A stretch of DNA of 64,000 nucleotides, taken from assembly GCF_932526225.1 (NCBI RefSeq), contig NC_064043.1:1197501-1261500 (forward strand). Reading direction: 5' to 3'. Position 1 is the stretch's first letter, and each line of letters starts with the position of its first letter. This document shows positions 11,543 to 23,500 of this stretch, in pieces. A program made the translations under genes and the position numbers. The DNA comes from Nematostella vectensis. Lineage: Eukaryota > Cnidaria > Anthozoa > Actiniaria > Edwardsiidae. The notes beneath the pieces are model-generated. The model was not told the DNA's origin. It worked only from the letters and a program-made list of their open reading frames with translations, and searched no databases.

Positions 11543-14365
11543 ATGGCTTTTTTAAATATTGTCAGTATTCCAAAATATATAGATGAAATTCGGACGTCTA
11601 AATTAATGAATTCATTCGATATTTTAGGTTTTAGTGAGACCAGGCTCGATGACACTTATACAGACGATGAATTAAAAATTCATGGATATGATATCTTCAG
11701 GAAAGACAGAAATCGCGATGGTGGCGGTGTGTGTGTATATATCCGCAGCTCCATCAATTGTGTTAATAGAAAAGAAATTGTTCCTGAAGATGTCGAAGCT
11801 GTCTGTTTGGAAATTCGTAAACCAAACAGTCGGCCTTTCATTGGTAGTGTTGTCTATCGTCCTGAGTCTCCGATCGAATATTTTAATTGCTTCGAAGAGT
11901 TAATAAAGGCAGTAGACGATGAAGACAAAGAGCACGTGATTCTTGGGGATTTAAATTGTTGTTTACTTAAGAAGAAAGTCTTTGATAATAAAACAAAAAA
12001 GTTAAAATCAATTTATGAAGCATATCAACTATCCCAGTTGATAAACGAGCCTACGCGTATAACAATTGATTCTAAAAGCCTAATTGATCACTTTGTCACA
12101 TCGTCTCCTGACAAAATAAACTCATCAGGCGTAATTCACATTGGTCCGAGTGATCATAGTTTGATCTATGGAATAAGAAAGATAAACCCTTATAGGTGTG
12201 CGCGAGATAAAGCAAAAACCATTGAAATACGTAATTTTAAACATTTCGATCAACAAAAGTTTGTAAAGGACCTCCTTACTCAGTCGTGGGAACAGATTGT
12301 TTTGTGTCATGACACTAATGAGATGTGGGCACATTGGAAAGACCTGTTTCTAAACGTGTTAGCCAGGCATGCCCCTGTACAATCTAAAAGAAAAAAAGCA
12401 TTTAATGTCCCATGGCTGACCAGAGAGATCAAAGATTTAATTAATAACAGAGATAAGTTAAAGCGTAAAGCAATGGTGAGTAAATTACGTAATGACTGGG
12501 ATGATTTTAAGGCATCCCGAAATAAAGTAAACATTGCCTTGCGCCAAGCCAAATCCAACTATTATCGTAATAAGATTGCAAATCAAAAGAATAATCCCAA
12601 AGAGGCTTGGAAAACGATAAATAGTCTACTTGGTCGCACCAAAGAAAATACAACTGTAAATGAACTTAAATTTGACGACCAAAGCCTTTTTTCACAAGAA
12701 CATATTGCCGAAGCATTTAATGATTATTTTTCTAATGTTGGTCCAAAATTGGCAAGTTCAATGGCAAACCCTAGTAAATCATTTGAGCATTTTATTAAGC
12801 CATGTAGTGCTCAAATGTCACGTTTTAAGTTAGTATCCAATACAAAAGTACTAAAGCTTTTGGGTTGCCTTTCTAATGCCAAAGCGACTGGTATTGACAA
12901 AATCTCTGGAAAAATACTCAAGTGTGCAGCCCATGCCATTTCTCCATCTCTCACTTACATTTTTAACAACTCTATAATTTCCAACTGTTTTCCAGATGAG
13001 TGGAAAATGGCTAGGGTTTTGCCCCTCTTTAAAAAAGGCTCTAAGACTATTCCCGACAACTATAGACCAATAAGTATATTACCAGTGATTAGCAAACTAA
13101 TGGAAAAAATAATGTATGAACAGTTATACGATCATTTTACAGCAAACCAAATTTTATCCGAACAACAATTTGGCTTTCGAAGACTACACTCTACTGTTTC
13201 TGCTCTCCTTGATAGCACTAATAGCTGGTATATTAACATGGACAGACAAAAGTTTAATTTAGTTGTATTTTTGGATCTAAAAAAGGCATTTGATACCGTT
13301 AATCATGACATTTTGCTTCGAAAACTAGAATTGAATGGTATCACTGGAAATGCCCTTTTATTAATTCAATCTTATTTGTCCAACCGTAAACAGAAATGCC
13401 AGCTAAACAGTACAGTGTCCTCTGAAAGTAAGATCACATGTGGCATTCCTCAGGGTTCAATTCTTGGCCCACTTTTCTTCCTCTTATATATTAATGATCT
13501 ACCAGAGTGTCTATTGCACACTACTCCTAGATTATTTGCTGACGCTACAAACTTGACAGCGTCTGGTAGTACTGTAGGGGAAGTTGAGTTGGCCATGAAT
13601 TCGGACCTTGAGCAAGTGAAAGAATGGCTCTTGGCTAATAAATTAAGTCTCAATGTAGCAAAAACAGAATTCTTATTAATAGGATCCCACCACAAGCTAA
13701 GAACCCTTCCTTGCAAACCTTCTATTTCTATTGATAACAAGGAACTAAAACAAGTTCAGCAAAGTAGGGTTCTTGGTGTGGAAATTGACGAACACCTAAA
13801 TTGGGATCAGCACATTGATTCTCTTGCTAAAAAAGTCAGTTCTGGTATAGGAGCCATGAAACGAATTTCTGAATTTGCTAATCAAAATACATTAGTCTCT
13901 ATTTATAATGCAATCATCCAACCACACCTTAACTACTGTAGCGAGGTGTTGGATACTCTTGGGCAATGTAACACAATCCGTCTTCAAAAATTGCAAAATA
14001 GGGCGGCAAGGGTGATCACAAACAGGTCAAATGACACCCCTGCCACAGAGGCTCTAGCTGAATTGGGCTGGCAAAATTTAGAGACCCAGCGAGCAAAGAC
14101 AAAAGCCAAACAAATGTTTAAAGTTTTGCATGATATGGCTCCAAACTGTCTCACGGACCTTTTCAGCTTAAAGAAAAATATTACAAATTACAATCTCAGA
14201 GGCTCCTCCACCTCGCTACAGCTGCCACTCCCAAAAACTGAATTTATGAAAAAAAGTTTCAGCTATGATGGAGCTAAATTATGGAATTCCCTCCCAGAGG
14301 CTAGTCGAGATTGTACAAGTTTATCATCATTTGTCAGAGAATTAGAGGCTCACACTTTTATCTAA
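11543..14365 (+). CDS. ORF2: Retrotransposon ORF2: AP-type endonuclease and reverse transcriptase (RT box FADA)
   Basis: The product is 940 aa from the ATG at 11543; the frame is open from 11417, adding 42 codons if readthrough occurs. Numbered from the ATG, residues 1 to about 212 form an EEP endonuclease: Asn5 (LNIVS), Glu32 (GFSETRLD), Tyr105 (VVYRPE), GDLN with Asp136 and Asn138, LIDHF with Asp182, and SDH with Asp204 and His205. These are the expected nicking residues. The RT runs from about 486 (WKMARVLPLFKKG): NYRPIS, FGFRR, motif A LDLKKAFDTV with catalytic Asp578, motif B GIPQGSILGP from 634, and motif C FADA at 665-668. Motif C should be F/YADD; GCT at 13544-13546 makes the second Asp an Ala, predicted to abolish polymerisation. 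Motif D (KLSLNVAKTEFLLIG) follows at 700-714. The C-terminus has the usual LQNRAARVIT and SYDGAKLWNSLP stretches of CR1/L2-type ORF2. There is no frameshift or premature stop. Confidence 0.95.
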   Translation: MAFLNIVSIPKYIDEIRTSKLMNSFDILGFSETRLDDTYTDDELKIHGYDIFRKDRNRDGGGVCVYIRSSINCVNRKEIVPEDVEAVCLEIRKPNSRPFIGSVVYRPESPIEYFNCFEELIKAVDDEDKEHVILGDLNCCLLKKKVFDNKTKKLKSIYEAYQLSQLINEPTRITIDSKSLIDHFVTSSPDKINSSGVIHIGPSDHSLIYGIRKINPYRCARDKAKTIEIRNFKHFDQQKFVKDLLTQSWEQIVLCHDTNEMWAHWKDLFLNVLARHAPVQSKRKKAFNVPWLTREIKDLINNRDKLKRKAMVSKLRNDWDDFKASRNKVNIALRQAKSNYYRNKIANQKNNPKEAWKTINSLLGRTKENTTVNELKFDDQSLFSQEHIAEAFNDYFSNVGPKLASSMANPSKSFEHFIKPCSAQMSRFKLVSNTKVLKLLGCLSNAKATGIDKISGKILKCAAHAISPSLTYIFNNSIISNCFPDEWKMARVLPLFKKGSKTIPDNYRPISILPVISKLMEKIMYEQLYDHFTANQILSEQQFGFRRLHSTVSALLDSTNSWYINMDRQKFNLVVFLDLKKAFDTVNHDILLRKLELNGITGNALLLIQSYLSNRKQKCQLNSTVSSESKITCGIPQGSILGPLFFLLYINDLPECLLHTTPRLFADATNLTASGSTVGEVELAMNSDLEQVKEWLLANKLSLNVAKTEFLLIGSHHKLRTLPCKPSISIDNKELKQVQQSRVLGVEIDEHLNWDQHIDSLAKKVSSGIGAMKRISEFANQNTLVSIYNAIIQPHLNYCSEVLDTLGQCNTIRLQKLQNRAARVITNRSNDTPATEALAELGWQNLETQRAKTKAKQMFKVLHDMAPNCLTDLFSLKKNITNYNLRGSSTSLQLPLPKTEFMKKSFSYDGAKLWNSLPEASRDCTSLSSFVRELEAHTFI

Positions 14366-14559
14366 ACAAATAATTAGTTTAGCGTATTTATAGTATTATA
14401 TACCCACATAGATCAAGTTTTTTTTCTTTCGTTATTTATTTAAATACTTTTACTTATAGTTATATTTCTAATTATTATAGATATATATATATTTTTTTTT
14501 TCACACGCCCCTTGTGGAAATCAGCTGTTGTTGACGGGGCAAGCGTGTCTTAAATAAAG
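14366..14559 (+). other. Retrotransposon 3' UTR with terminal hairpin
   Basis: About 190 nt, very AT-rich, with T runs and an ATATAT stretch near 14479-14490. The last part is GC-richer and can fold: ACACG at 14503-14507 pairs with CGTGT at 14544-14548, and CCCC at 14508-14511 pairs with GGGG at 14536-14539, leaving CAAG (14540-14543) as a bulge. A structured 3' end beside a short repeat tail is what RT recognises in several LINE families; that role here is inferred. Confidence 0.75.
14553..14558 (+). promoter_or_regulatory. AATAAA hexamer at retrotransposon 3' end
   Basis: A perfect polyadenylation hexamer directly before the tetranucleotide tail. In tail-repeat LINEs this position is often conserved as part of the 3' recognition end, so a strict poly(A) role is not certain. 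Confidence 0.6.
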
Positions 14560-14577
14560 TCTATCTATCTATCTATC
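14560..14577 (+). repeat. TCTA-repeat tail of the retrotransposon
   Basis: Four TCTA units plus TC replace a poly(A) tail. The final TATC merges with the satellite target 'tatcgtaaac', so the exact end is ambiguous by a few bases. Such tails arise when RT copies short 3' repeats during target-primed reverse transcription. Confidence 0.9.
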
Positions 14578-17500
14578 GTAAACTATCCCAAGCAAAGTCA
14601 CCATCGGACTGGAGGTTACATTCGGGAAAAGCTTCAGGGTTACATTCGGGAATTTGTTTTACGAGTGTAACCTCCAAAAGGTTACAATCGATAATTTTTT
14701 TTCCGAATGTAAATTCCAAAAAGTAACATTAGGAAAAATAGAACAGTATACTCGGAAAAAAAGGTATATCAATCTATCGAGCGCTATGCTCTATGTTAGA
14801 ATCTACTTAATCAAGTTATCCAAGGAATCTAGTTAGTTCTTGTGTGCATAAAATATGTACAGGATCCTGAACAAAGCATGAGCACATCAAAGATGCTGAG
14901 AGTACATAAAAATGACCATATACCTTCTTTTTATGTCATGACACACCAAGAACAGTATAATTAAGTATCGATATTTTTAAAAAAAAAATAAAGAAATAAA
15001 AAAGGCTATCAGCGGGAATCGAACCCGGGTAGCTGCGTTAGGAGTCAAGTGCCCGCAACGAAAGACTAACGTGGCATTGCTGAAGGGAATTGTAATAAAA
15101 ATTACTTTTAATACTATTGGTATCGTAAACTATCCCAAGCAAAGTCACCATCGGACTGGAGGTTACATTCGGGAAAAGCTTCAGGGTTACATTCGGGAAT
15201 TTGTTTTACGAGTGTAACCTCCAAAAGGTTACAATCGATATTTTTTTTCCGAATGTAAATTCCAAAAAGTAACATTAGGAAAAATAAAACAGTATACTCG
15301 GAAAAAAATGTATATCAATCTATCGAGCGCTATGCTCTATGTTAGAATCTACTTAATCAAGTTATCCAAGGAATCTAGTTAGTTCTTGTGTGCATAAAAT
15401 ATGTACAGGATCCTGAACAAAGCATGAGCACATCAAAGATGCTGAGAGTACATAAAAATGTCCCTATACCTTCTTTTTATGTAATGACACACCAAGAACA
15501 GTATAATTAAGTATCGATATTTAAAAAAAAAATAAAGAAAAAAAAATAGGCTATCAGCGGGAATCGAACCCGGGTCGCTGCGTTAGTAGTCAAGTGCCCG
15601 AAACGAAAGACTAACGTGGCATTGCTGAAGGGAATTGTAATGAAAATTACTTTTAATACTATTGGTATCGTAAACTATCCCAAGCAAAGTCACCATCGGA
15701 CTGGAGGTTACATTCGGGAAAAGCTTCAGGGTTACATTCGGGAATTTGTTTTACGAGTGTAACCTCCAAAAGGTTACAATCGATAATTTTTTTTCCGAAT
15801 GTAAATTCCCAAAAGTAACATTAGGAAAAATAAAACAGTATACTCGGAAAAAAAGGTATATCAATCTATCGAGCGCTATGCTCGATAGAAGAATCTACTT
15901 AATCAAGTTATCCAAGGAATCTAGTTAGTTCTTGTGTGCATAAAATATGTACAGGATCCTGAACAAAGCATGAGCACATCAAAGATGCTGAGAGTACATA
16001 AAAATGTCCCTATACCTTCTTTTTATGTCATGACACACCAAGAACAGTATAATTAAGTATCGATATTTAAAAAAAAAAATAAAGAAAAAAAAAATAGGCT
16101 ATCAGCGGGAATCGAACAAGGGTAGCTGCGTTAGTAGTCAAGTGCCCGCAACGAAAGACTAACGTGGCATTGCTGAATGGAATTGTAATGAAAATTACTT
16201 TTAATACTATTGGTATCGTAAACTATCCCAAGCAAAGTCACCATCGGACTGGAGGTTACATTCGGGAAAAGCTTCAGGGTTACATTCGGGAATTTGTTTT
16301 ACGAGTGTAACCTCCAAAAGGTTACAATCGATAATTTTTTTTCCGAATGTAAATTCCAAAAAGTAACATTAGGAAAAATAGAACAGTATACTCGGAAAAA
16401 AAGGTATATCAATCTATCGAGCGCTATGCTCTATGTTAGAATCTACTTAATCAAGTTATTCAAGGAATCTAGTTAGTTCTTGTGTGCATAAAATATGTAC
16501 AGGATCCTGAACAAAGCATGAGCACATCAAAGATGCTGAGAGTACATAAAAATGACCATATACCTTCTTTTCATGTCATGACACACCAAGAACAGTATAA
16601 TTTAGTATCGATATTTTTAAAAAAAAAATAAAGAAAAAAAAATAAGCTATCAGCGGAAATCGAACCCGGGTCGCTGCGTTAGGAGTCAAGTGCCCGCAAC
16701 GAAAGACTAACGTGGCATTGCTGAAGGGAATTGTAATGAAAATTACTTTTAATACTATTGGTATCGTAAACTATCCCAAGCAAAGGCACCATCGGACTGG
16801 AGGTTACATTCGGGAAAAGCTTCAGGGTTACATTCGGGAATTTGTTTTACGAGTGTAACCTCCAAAAGGTTACAATCGATAATTTTTTTTCCGAATGTAA
16901 ATTCCAAAAAGTAACATTAGGAAAAATAGAACAGTATACTCGGAAAAAAAGGTATATCAATCTATCGAGCGCTATGCTCTATGTTAGAATCTACTTAATC
17001 AAGTTATCCAAGGAATCTAGTTAGTTCTTGTGTGCATAAAATATGTACAGGATCCTGAACAAAGCATGAGCACATCAAAGATGCTGAGAGTACATAAAAA
17101 TGACCATATACCTTCTTTTTATGTCATGACACACCAAGAACAGTATAATTAAGTATCGAAATTTTTTTAAAAAAATAAAGAAATAAAAAAGGCTATCAGC
17201 GGGAATCGAACCCGGGTCGCTGCGTTAGGAGTCAAGTGCCCGCAACGAAAGACTAACGTGGCATTGCTGAAGGAAATTGTAATAAAATTACTTTTAATAC
17301 TATTGGTATCGTAAACTATCCCAAGCAAAGTCACCATCGGACTGGAGGTTACATTCGGGAAAAGCTTCAGGGTTACATTCGGGAATTTGTTTTACGAGTG
17401 TAACCTCCAAAAGGTTTCAATCGATATTTTTTTTCCGAATGTAAATTCCAAAAAGTAACATTAGGAAAAATAAAACAGTATACTCGGAAAAAAAGGTATA

Positions 17501-20500
17501 TCAATCTATCCAGCGCTATGCTCTATGTTAGAATCTACCTTATCAAGTTATCCAAGGAATCTAGTTAGTTCTTGTGTGCATAAAACATGTACAGGATCCT
17601 GAACAAAGCATGAGCACATCAAAGATGCTGAGAGTACATAAAAATGTCCCTATACCTTCTTTTTATGTCATGACACACCAAGAACAGTATAATTAAGTAT
17701 CGATATTTAAAAAAAAAAATAAAGAAAAAAAAATAGGCTCTCACCGGGAATCGAACCCGGGTCGCTGCGTTAGTAGTCAAGTGCCCGCAACGAAAGACTA
17801 ACGTGGCATTGCTGAAGGGAATTGTAATGAAAATTACTTTTAATACTATTGGTATCGTAAACTATCCCAAGCAAAGTCACCATCGGACTGGAGGTTACAT
17901 TCGGGAAAAGCTTCAGGGTTACATTCGGGAATTTGTTTTACGAGTGTAACCTCCAAAAGGTTACAATCGTTAATTTTTTTTTCGAATGTAAATTCCAAAA
18001 AGTAACATTAGGAAAAATAAAACAGTATACTCGGAAAAAAATGTATAACAATCTATCGAGCGCTATGCTCTATGTTAGAATCTACTTAATCAAGTTATCC
18101 AAGGAATCTAGTTAGTTCTTGTGTGCATAAAATATGTACAGGATCCTGAACAAAGCATGAGCACATCAAAAATGCTGAGAGTACATAAAAATGTCCCTAT
18201 ACCTTCTTTTTATGTCATGACACACCAAGAACAGTATAATTAAGTATCGATATTTAAAAAAAAAATAAAGAAAAAAAAATAGGCTATCAGCGGGAATCGA
18301 ACCCGGGTCGCTGCGTTAGTAGTCAAGTGCCCGCAACGAAAGACTAACGTGGCATTGCTGAAGGGAATTGTAATGAAAATTACTTTTAATACTATTGGTA
18401 TCGTAAACTATCCCAAGCAAAGTCACCATCGGACTGGAGGTTACATTCGGGAAAAGCTTCAGGATTACATTCGGGAATTTGTTTTACGAGTGTAACCTCC
18501 AAAAGGTTACAATCGATAATTTTTTTTCCGAATGTAAATTCCCAAAAGTAACATTAGGAAAAATAAAACAGTATACTCGGAAAAAAAGGTATATCAATCT
18601 ATCGAGCGCTATGCTCTATGTTAGAATCTACTTAATCAAGTTATCCAAGGAATCTAGTTAGTTCTTGGGTGCATAAAATATGTACAGGATCCTGAACAAA
18701 GCATGAGCACATCAAAGATGCTGAGAGTACATAAAAATGTCCCTATACCTTCTTTTTATGTCATCACACACCAAGAACAGTATAATTAAGTATCGATATT
18801 AAAAGAAAAATAAAGAAAAAAAAATAGTCTATCAGCGGGAAACGAACCCGGGTAGCTGCGTTAGTAGTCAAGTGCCCGCAACGAAAGACTAACGTGGCAT
18901 TGCTGAAGGGAATTGTAATGAAAATTACTTTAAATACTATTGGTATCATAAACTATCCCAAGCAAAGTCACCATTGGACTGGAGGTTACATTTGGGAAAA
19001 GTTTCAGGGTTACATTCGGGAATTTGTTTTACGAGTGTAACCTCCAAAAGGTTACAATCGATAATTTTTTTCCGAATGTAAATTCCAAAAAGTAACATTA
19101 GGAAAAATAAAACAGTATACTCGGAAAAAAAGGTATATCAATCTATCGAGCGATATGCTCTATGTTAGAATCTACTTAATCAAGTTATCCAAGGAATCTA
19201 GTTAGTTCTTGTGTGCATAAAATATGTACAGGATCCTAAACAAAGCATGAGCACATCAAAGATGCTGAGATTACATAAAAATGTCCCTATACCTTCTTTT
19301 TATGTCATGACACACCAAGAACAGTATAATTAAGTATCGATATTTAAAAAAAAAATAAAGAAAAAAAAATAGGCCCTCAGCGGGAATCGAACCCGGGTAG
19401 CTGCGTTAGTAGTCAAGTGCCCGCAACGAAAGACTAACGTGGCATTGCTGAATGGAATTGTAATGAAAATTACTTTTAATACTATTGGTATCGTAAACTA
19501 TCCCAAGCAAAGGCACCATCGGACTGGAGGTTACATTCGGGAAAAGCTTCAGGGTTACATTCGGGAATTTGTTTTACGAGTGTAACCTCCAAAAGGTTAC
19601 AATCGATAATTTTTTTTCCGAATGTAAATTCCAAAAAGTAACATTAGGAAAAATAGAACAGTATACTCGGAAAAAAGGTATATCAATCTATCGAGCGCTA
19701 TGCTCTATGTTAGAATCTACTTAATCAAGTTATCCAAGGAATCTAGTTAGTTCTTGTGTGCATAAAACTGTACAGGATCCTGAACAAAGCATGAGCACAT
19801 CAAAGATGCTGAGAGTACATAAAAATGTCCCTATACCTTCTTTTTATGTCATGACACACCAAGAACAGTATAATTAAGTATCGATATTTAAAAAAAAAAA
19901 TAAAGAAAAAAAAATTGGCTATCAGCGGGAATCGAACCCCGGGTCGCTGCGTTAGTAGTCAAGTGCCCGCAACGAAAAACTAACGTGGCATTGCTGAAGG
20001 GAATTGTAATGAAAATTACTTTTAATACTATTGGTATCGTAAACTATCCCAAGAAAAGTCACCATCGGACTGGAGGTTACATTCGGGAAAAGCTTCAGGG
20101 TTACATTCGGGAATTTGTTTTACGAGTGTACCCTCCAAAAGGTTACAATCGATAATTTTTTTTCCGAATGTAAATTCCAAAAAGTAACATTAGGAAAAAT
20201 AAAACAGTATACTCATAAAAAAAGGTATATCAATCTATCGAGCGCTATGCTCTATGTTAGAATCTACTTAATCAAGTTATCCAAGGAATCTAGTTAGTTC
20301 TTGGGTGCATAAAATATGTACAGGATCCTGAACAAAGCATGAGCACATCAAAGATGCTGAGAGTACATAAAAATGTCCCTATACCTTCTTTTTATGTCAT
20401 GACACACCAAGAACAGTATAATTAAGTATCGATATTAAAAGAAAAATAAAGAAAAAAAAATAGTCTTTCAGCGGGAATCGAACCCGGGTAGCTGCGTTAG

Positions 20501-23500
20501 TAGTCAAGTGCCCGCAACGAAAGACTAACGTGGCATTGCTGAAGGGAATTGTAATGAAAATTACTTTTAATACTATTGGTATCATAAACTATCCCAAGCA
20601 AAGTCACCATTGGACTGGAGGTTACATTCGGGAAAAGTTTCAGGGTTACATTCGGGAATTTGTTTTACGAGTGTAACCTCCAAAAGGTTACAATCGATAA
20701 TTTTTTTCCGAATGTAAATTCCAAAAAGTAACATTAGGAAAAATAAAACAGTATACTCGGAAAAAAAGGTATATCAATCTATCGAGCGCTATGCTCTATG
20801 TTAGAATCTACTTAATCAAGTTATCCAAGGAATCTAGTTAGTTCTTGTGTGCATAAAATATGTACAGGATCCTGAACAAAGCATGAGCACATCAAAGATG
20901 CTGAGAGTACATAAAAATGTCCCTATACCTTCTTTTTATGTCATGACACACCAAGAACAGTATAATTAAGTATCGATATTTAAAAAAAAAATAAAGAAAA
21001 AAAAATAGGCTCTCAGCGGGAATCGAACCCGGGTGGCTGCCTTAGTAGTCAAGTGCCCGCAACGAAAGACTAACGTGGCATTGCTGAAGGGAATTGTAAT
21101 GAAAATTACTTTTAATACTATTGGTATCGTAAACTATCCCAAGCAAAGGCACCATCGGACTGGAGGTTACATTCGGGAAAAGCTTCAGGGTTACATTCGG
21201 GAATTTGTTTTACGAGTGTAACCTCCAAAAGGTTACAATCGATAATTTTTTTTCCGAATGTAAATTCCAAAAAGTAACATTAGGAAAAATAGAACAGTAT
21301 AGTCGGAAAAAAAAGGTATATCAATCTATCGAGCGCTATGCTCTATGTTAGAATCTACCTAATCAAGTTATCCAAGGAATCTAGTTAGTTCTTGTGTGCA
21401 TAAAATATGTACAGGATCCTGAACAAAGCATGTGCACATCAAAGATGCTGAGAGTACATAAAAATGACCATATACCTTCTTTTTATGTCATGACACACCA
21501 AGAACAGTATAATTAAGTATCGATATTTTTTAAAAAAAATAAAGAAATAAAAAAGGCTATCAGCGGGAAACGAACCCGGGTCGCTGCGTTAGGAGTCAAG
21601 TGCCCGCAACGAAAGACTAACGTGGCATTGCTGAAGGGAATTGTAATAAAAATTACTTTTAATACTATTGGTATCGTAAACTATCCCAAGCAAAGTCACC
21701 ATCGGACTGGAGGTTACATTCGGGAAAAGCTTTAGGGTTACATTCGGGAATTTGTTTTACGAGTGTAACCTCCAAAAGGTTACAATCGATATTTTTTTTC
21801 CGAATGTAAATTCCAAAAAGTAACATTAGGAAAAATAAAACAGTATACTCGGAAAAAAAGGTATATCATTCTATCGAGCGCTATGCTCTATGTTAGAATC
21901 TACCTTATCAAGTTATCCAAGGAATCTAGTTAGTTCTTGTGTGCATAAAATATGTACAGGATCCTGAACAAAGCATGAGCACATCAAAGATGCTGAGAGT
22001 ACATAAAAATGTCCCTATACCTTCTTTTTATGTCATGACACACCAAGAACAGTATAATTAAGTATCGATATTTAAAAAAAAAAATAAAGAAAAAAAAATA
22101 GGCTCTCACCGGGAATCGAACCCGGGTCGCTGCGTTAGTAGTCAAGTGCCCGCAACGAAAGACTAACGTGGCATTGCTGAAGGGAATTGTAATGAAAATT
22201 ACTTTTAATACTATTGGTATCGTAAACTATCCCAAGCAAAGTCAAAATCGGACTGGAGGTTACATTCGGGAAAAGCTTCAGGGTTACATTCGGGAATTTG
22301 TTTTACGAGTGTAACCTCCAAAAGGTTACAATCGATAATTTTTTTTTCGAATGTAAATTCCAAAAAGTAACATTAGGAAAAATAAAACAGTATACTCGGA
22401 AAAAAATGTATATCAATCTATCGAGCGCTATGCTCTATGTTAGAATCTACTTAATCAAGTTATCCAAGGAATCTAGTTAGTTCTTGTGTGCATAAAATAT
22501 GTACAGGATCCTGAACAAAGCATGAGCACATCAAAGATGCTGAGAGTACATAAAAATGTCCCTATACCTTCTTTTTATGTCATGACACACCAAGAACAGT
22601 ATAATTAAGTATCGATATTTAAAAAAAAAAAAAAAAGAAAAAAAAATAGGCTATCAGCGGGAATCGAACCCGGGTCGCTGCGTTAGTAGTCAAGTGCCCG
22701 CAACGAAAGACTAACGTGGCATTGCTGAAGGGAATTGTAATGAAAATTACTTTTAATACTATTGGTATCGTAAACTATCCCAAGCAAAGTCACCATCGGA
22801 CTGGAGGTTACATTCGGGAAAAGCTTCAGGGTTACATTCGGGAATTTATTTTAAGAGTGTAACCTCCAAAAGGTTACAATCGATAATTTTTTTTCCGAAT
22901 GTAAATTCCAAAAAGTAACATTACTAAAAATAGAACAGTATACTCGGAAAAAAGGTATATCAATCTATCGAGCGCTATGCTCTATGTTAGAATCTACTTA
23001 ATCAAGTTATCCAAGGAATCTAGTTAGTTCTTGTGTGCATAAAATATGTACAGGATCCTGAACAAAGCATGAGCACATCAAAGATGCTGAGAGTACATAA
23101 AAATGTCCCTATACCTTCTTTTTATGTCATGACACACCAAGAACAGTATAATTAAGTATCGATATTTAAAAAAAAATAAAGAAAAAAAATAGGCTATCAG
23201 CGGTAATCGAACCCGGGTCGCTGCGTTAGTAGTCAAGTGCCCGCAACGAAAGACTAACGTGGCATTGCTGAAGGGAATTGTAATGAAAATTACTTTTAAT
23301 ACTATTGGTATCGTAAACTATCCCAAGCAAAGTCACCATCGGACTGGTGGTTACATTTGGGAAAAGCTTCAGGGTTACATTCGGGAATTTGTTTTACGAG
23401 TGTAACCTCCAAAAGGTTACAATCGATAATTTTTTTTCCGAATGTAAATTCCAAAAAGTAACATTAGGAAAAATAAAACAGTATACTCGGAAAAATAGGT

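Larger units (their letters stand above)
9983..14576 (+). mobile_element. CR1/L2-group non-LTR retrotransposon (LINE), near full length
   Basis: A 4,594-bp insertion with LINE anatomy: ORF1, ORF2 with an AP-type endonuclease and reverse transcriptase, an AT-rich 3' UTR with a hairpin, AATAAA, and a TCTA-repeat tail instead of a poly(A). There are no LTRs or terminal inverted repeats. The esterase-type ORF1, endonuclease-RT ORF2 without an RNase H domain and tetranucleotide tail fit the CR1/L2 group of the Jockey superfamily; the exact clade is not resolved. The satellite monomer around it sums to 546 bp (172 + 374), so no target bases were lost. Both ORFs are free of internal stops, which suggests a recent insertion, but the RT active site is altered. 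The 5' end lies only 15 nt before the ORF1 ATG and may be truncated. Confidence 0.97.
9811..14950. repeat. Satellite monomer 19, split by the retrotransposon
   Basis: The 5' piece is 9811-9982 (172 bp) and the 3' piece 14577-14950 (374 bp), together exactly one 546-bp unit. The break falls in 'ggtat|cgtaaac'. The 5' piece carries 'ggatctcagcggg' and 'cccgcgtc', variants otherwise seen in the unit at 7624. The 3' piece carries 'aatagaacag' and 'aatgaccatatacc', which the 7624 unit lacks. The host unit was therefore itself a mosaic, or exchange has joined two unit types here. Confidence 0.9.
8169..17138. repeat. Five-monomer offset duplication spanning the retrotransposon
   Basis: Units 16-18 (8169-9810) match units 21-23 (15497-17138). 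Both sets carry 'cccaaaagtaac', then 'gaatcgaacaagggtagc' with 'ctgaatggaattg' and 'cttttcatgtc', then 'ataatttagtatcg'. Removing the 4,594-bp insertion leaves an offset of about 2,730 bp, five monomers. The duplicate carries no retrotransposon. Confidence 0.85.

Noticed and set aside
14478-14500. A separate AT microsatellite or second insertion in the 3' UTR
   Set aside because: The ATATAT and T run are short and fit a low-complexity part of the element's own 3' UTR; no junction signs are visible.
9979-14581. Long target-site duplication flanking the retrotransposon
   Set aside because: The flanks share at most TAT. Longer similarity between left and right flanks is just the satellite itself.
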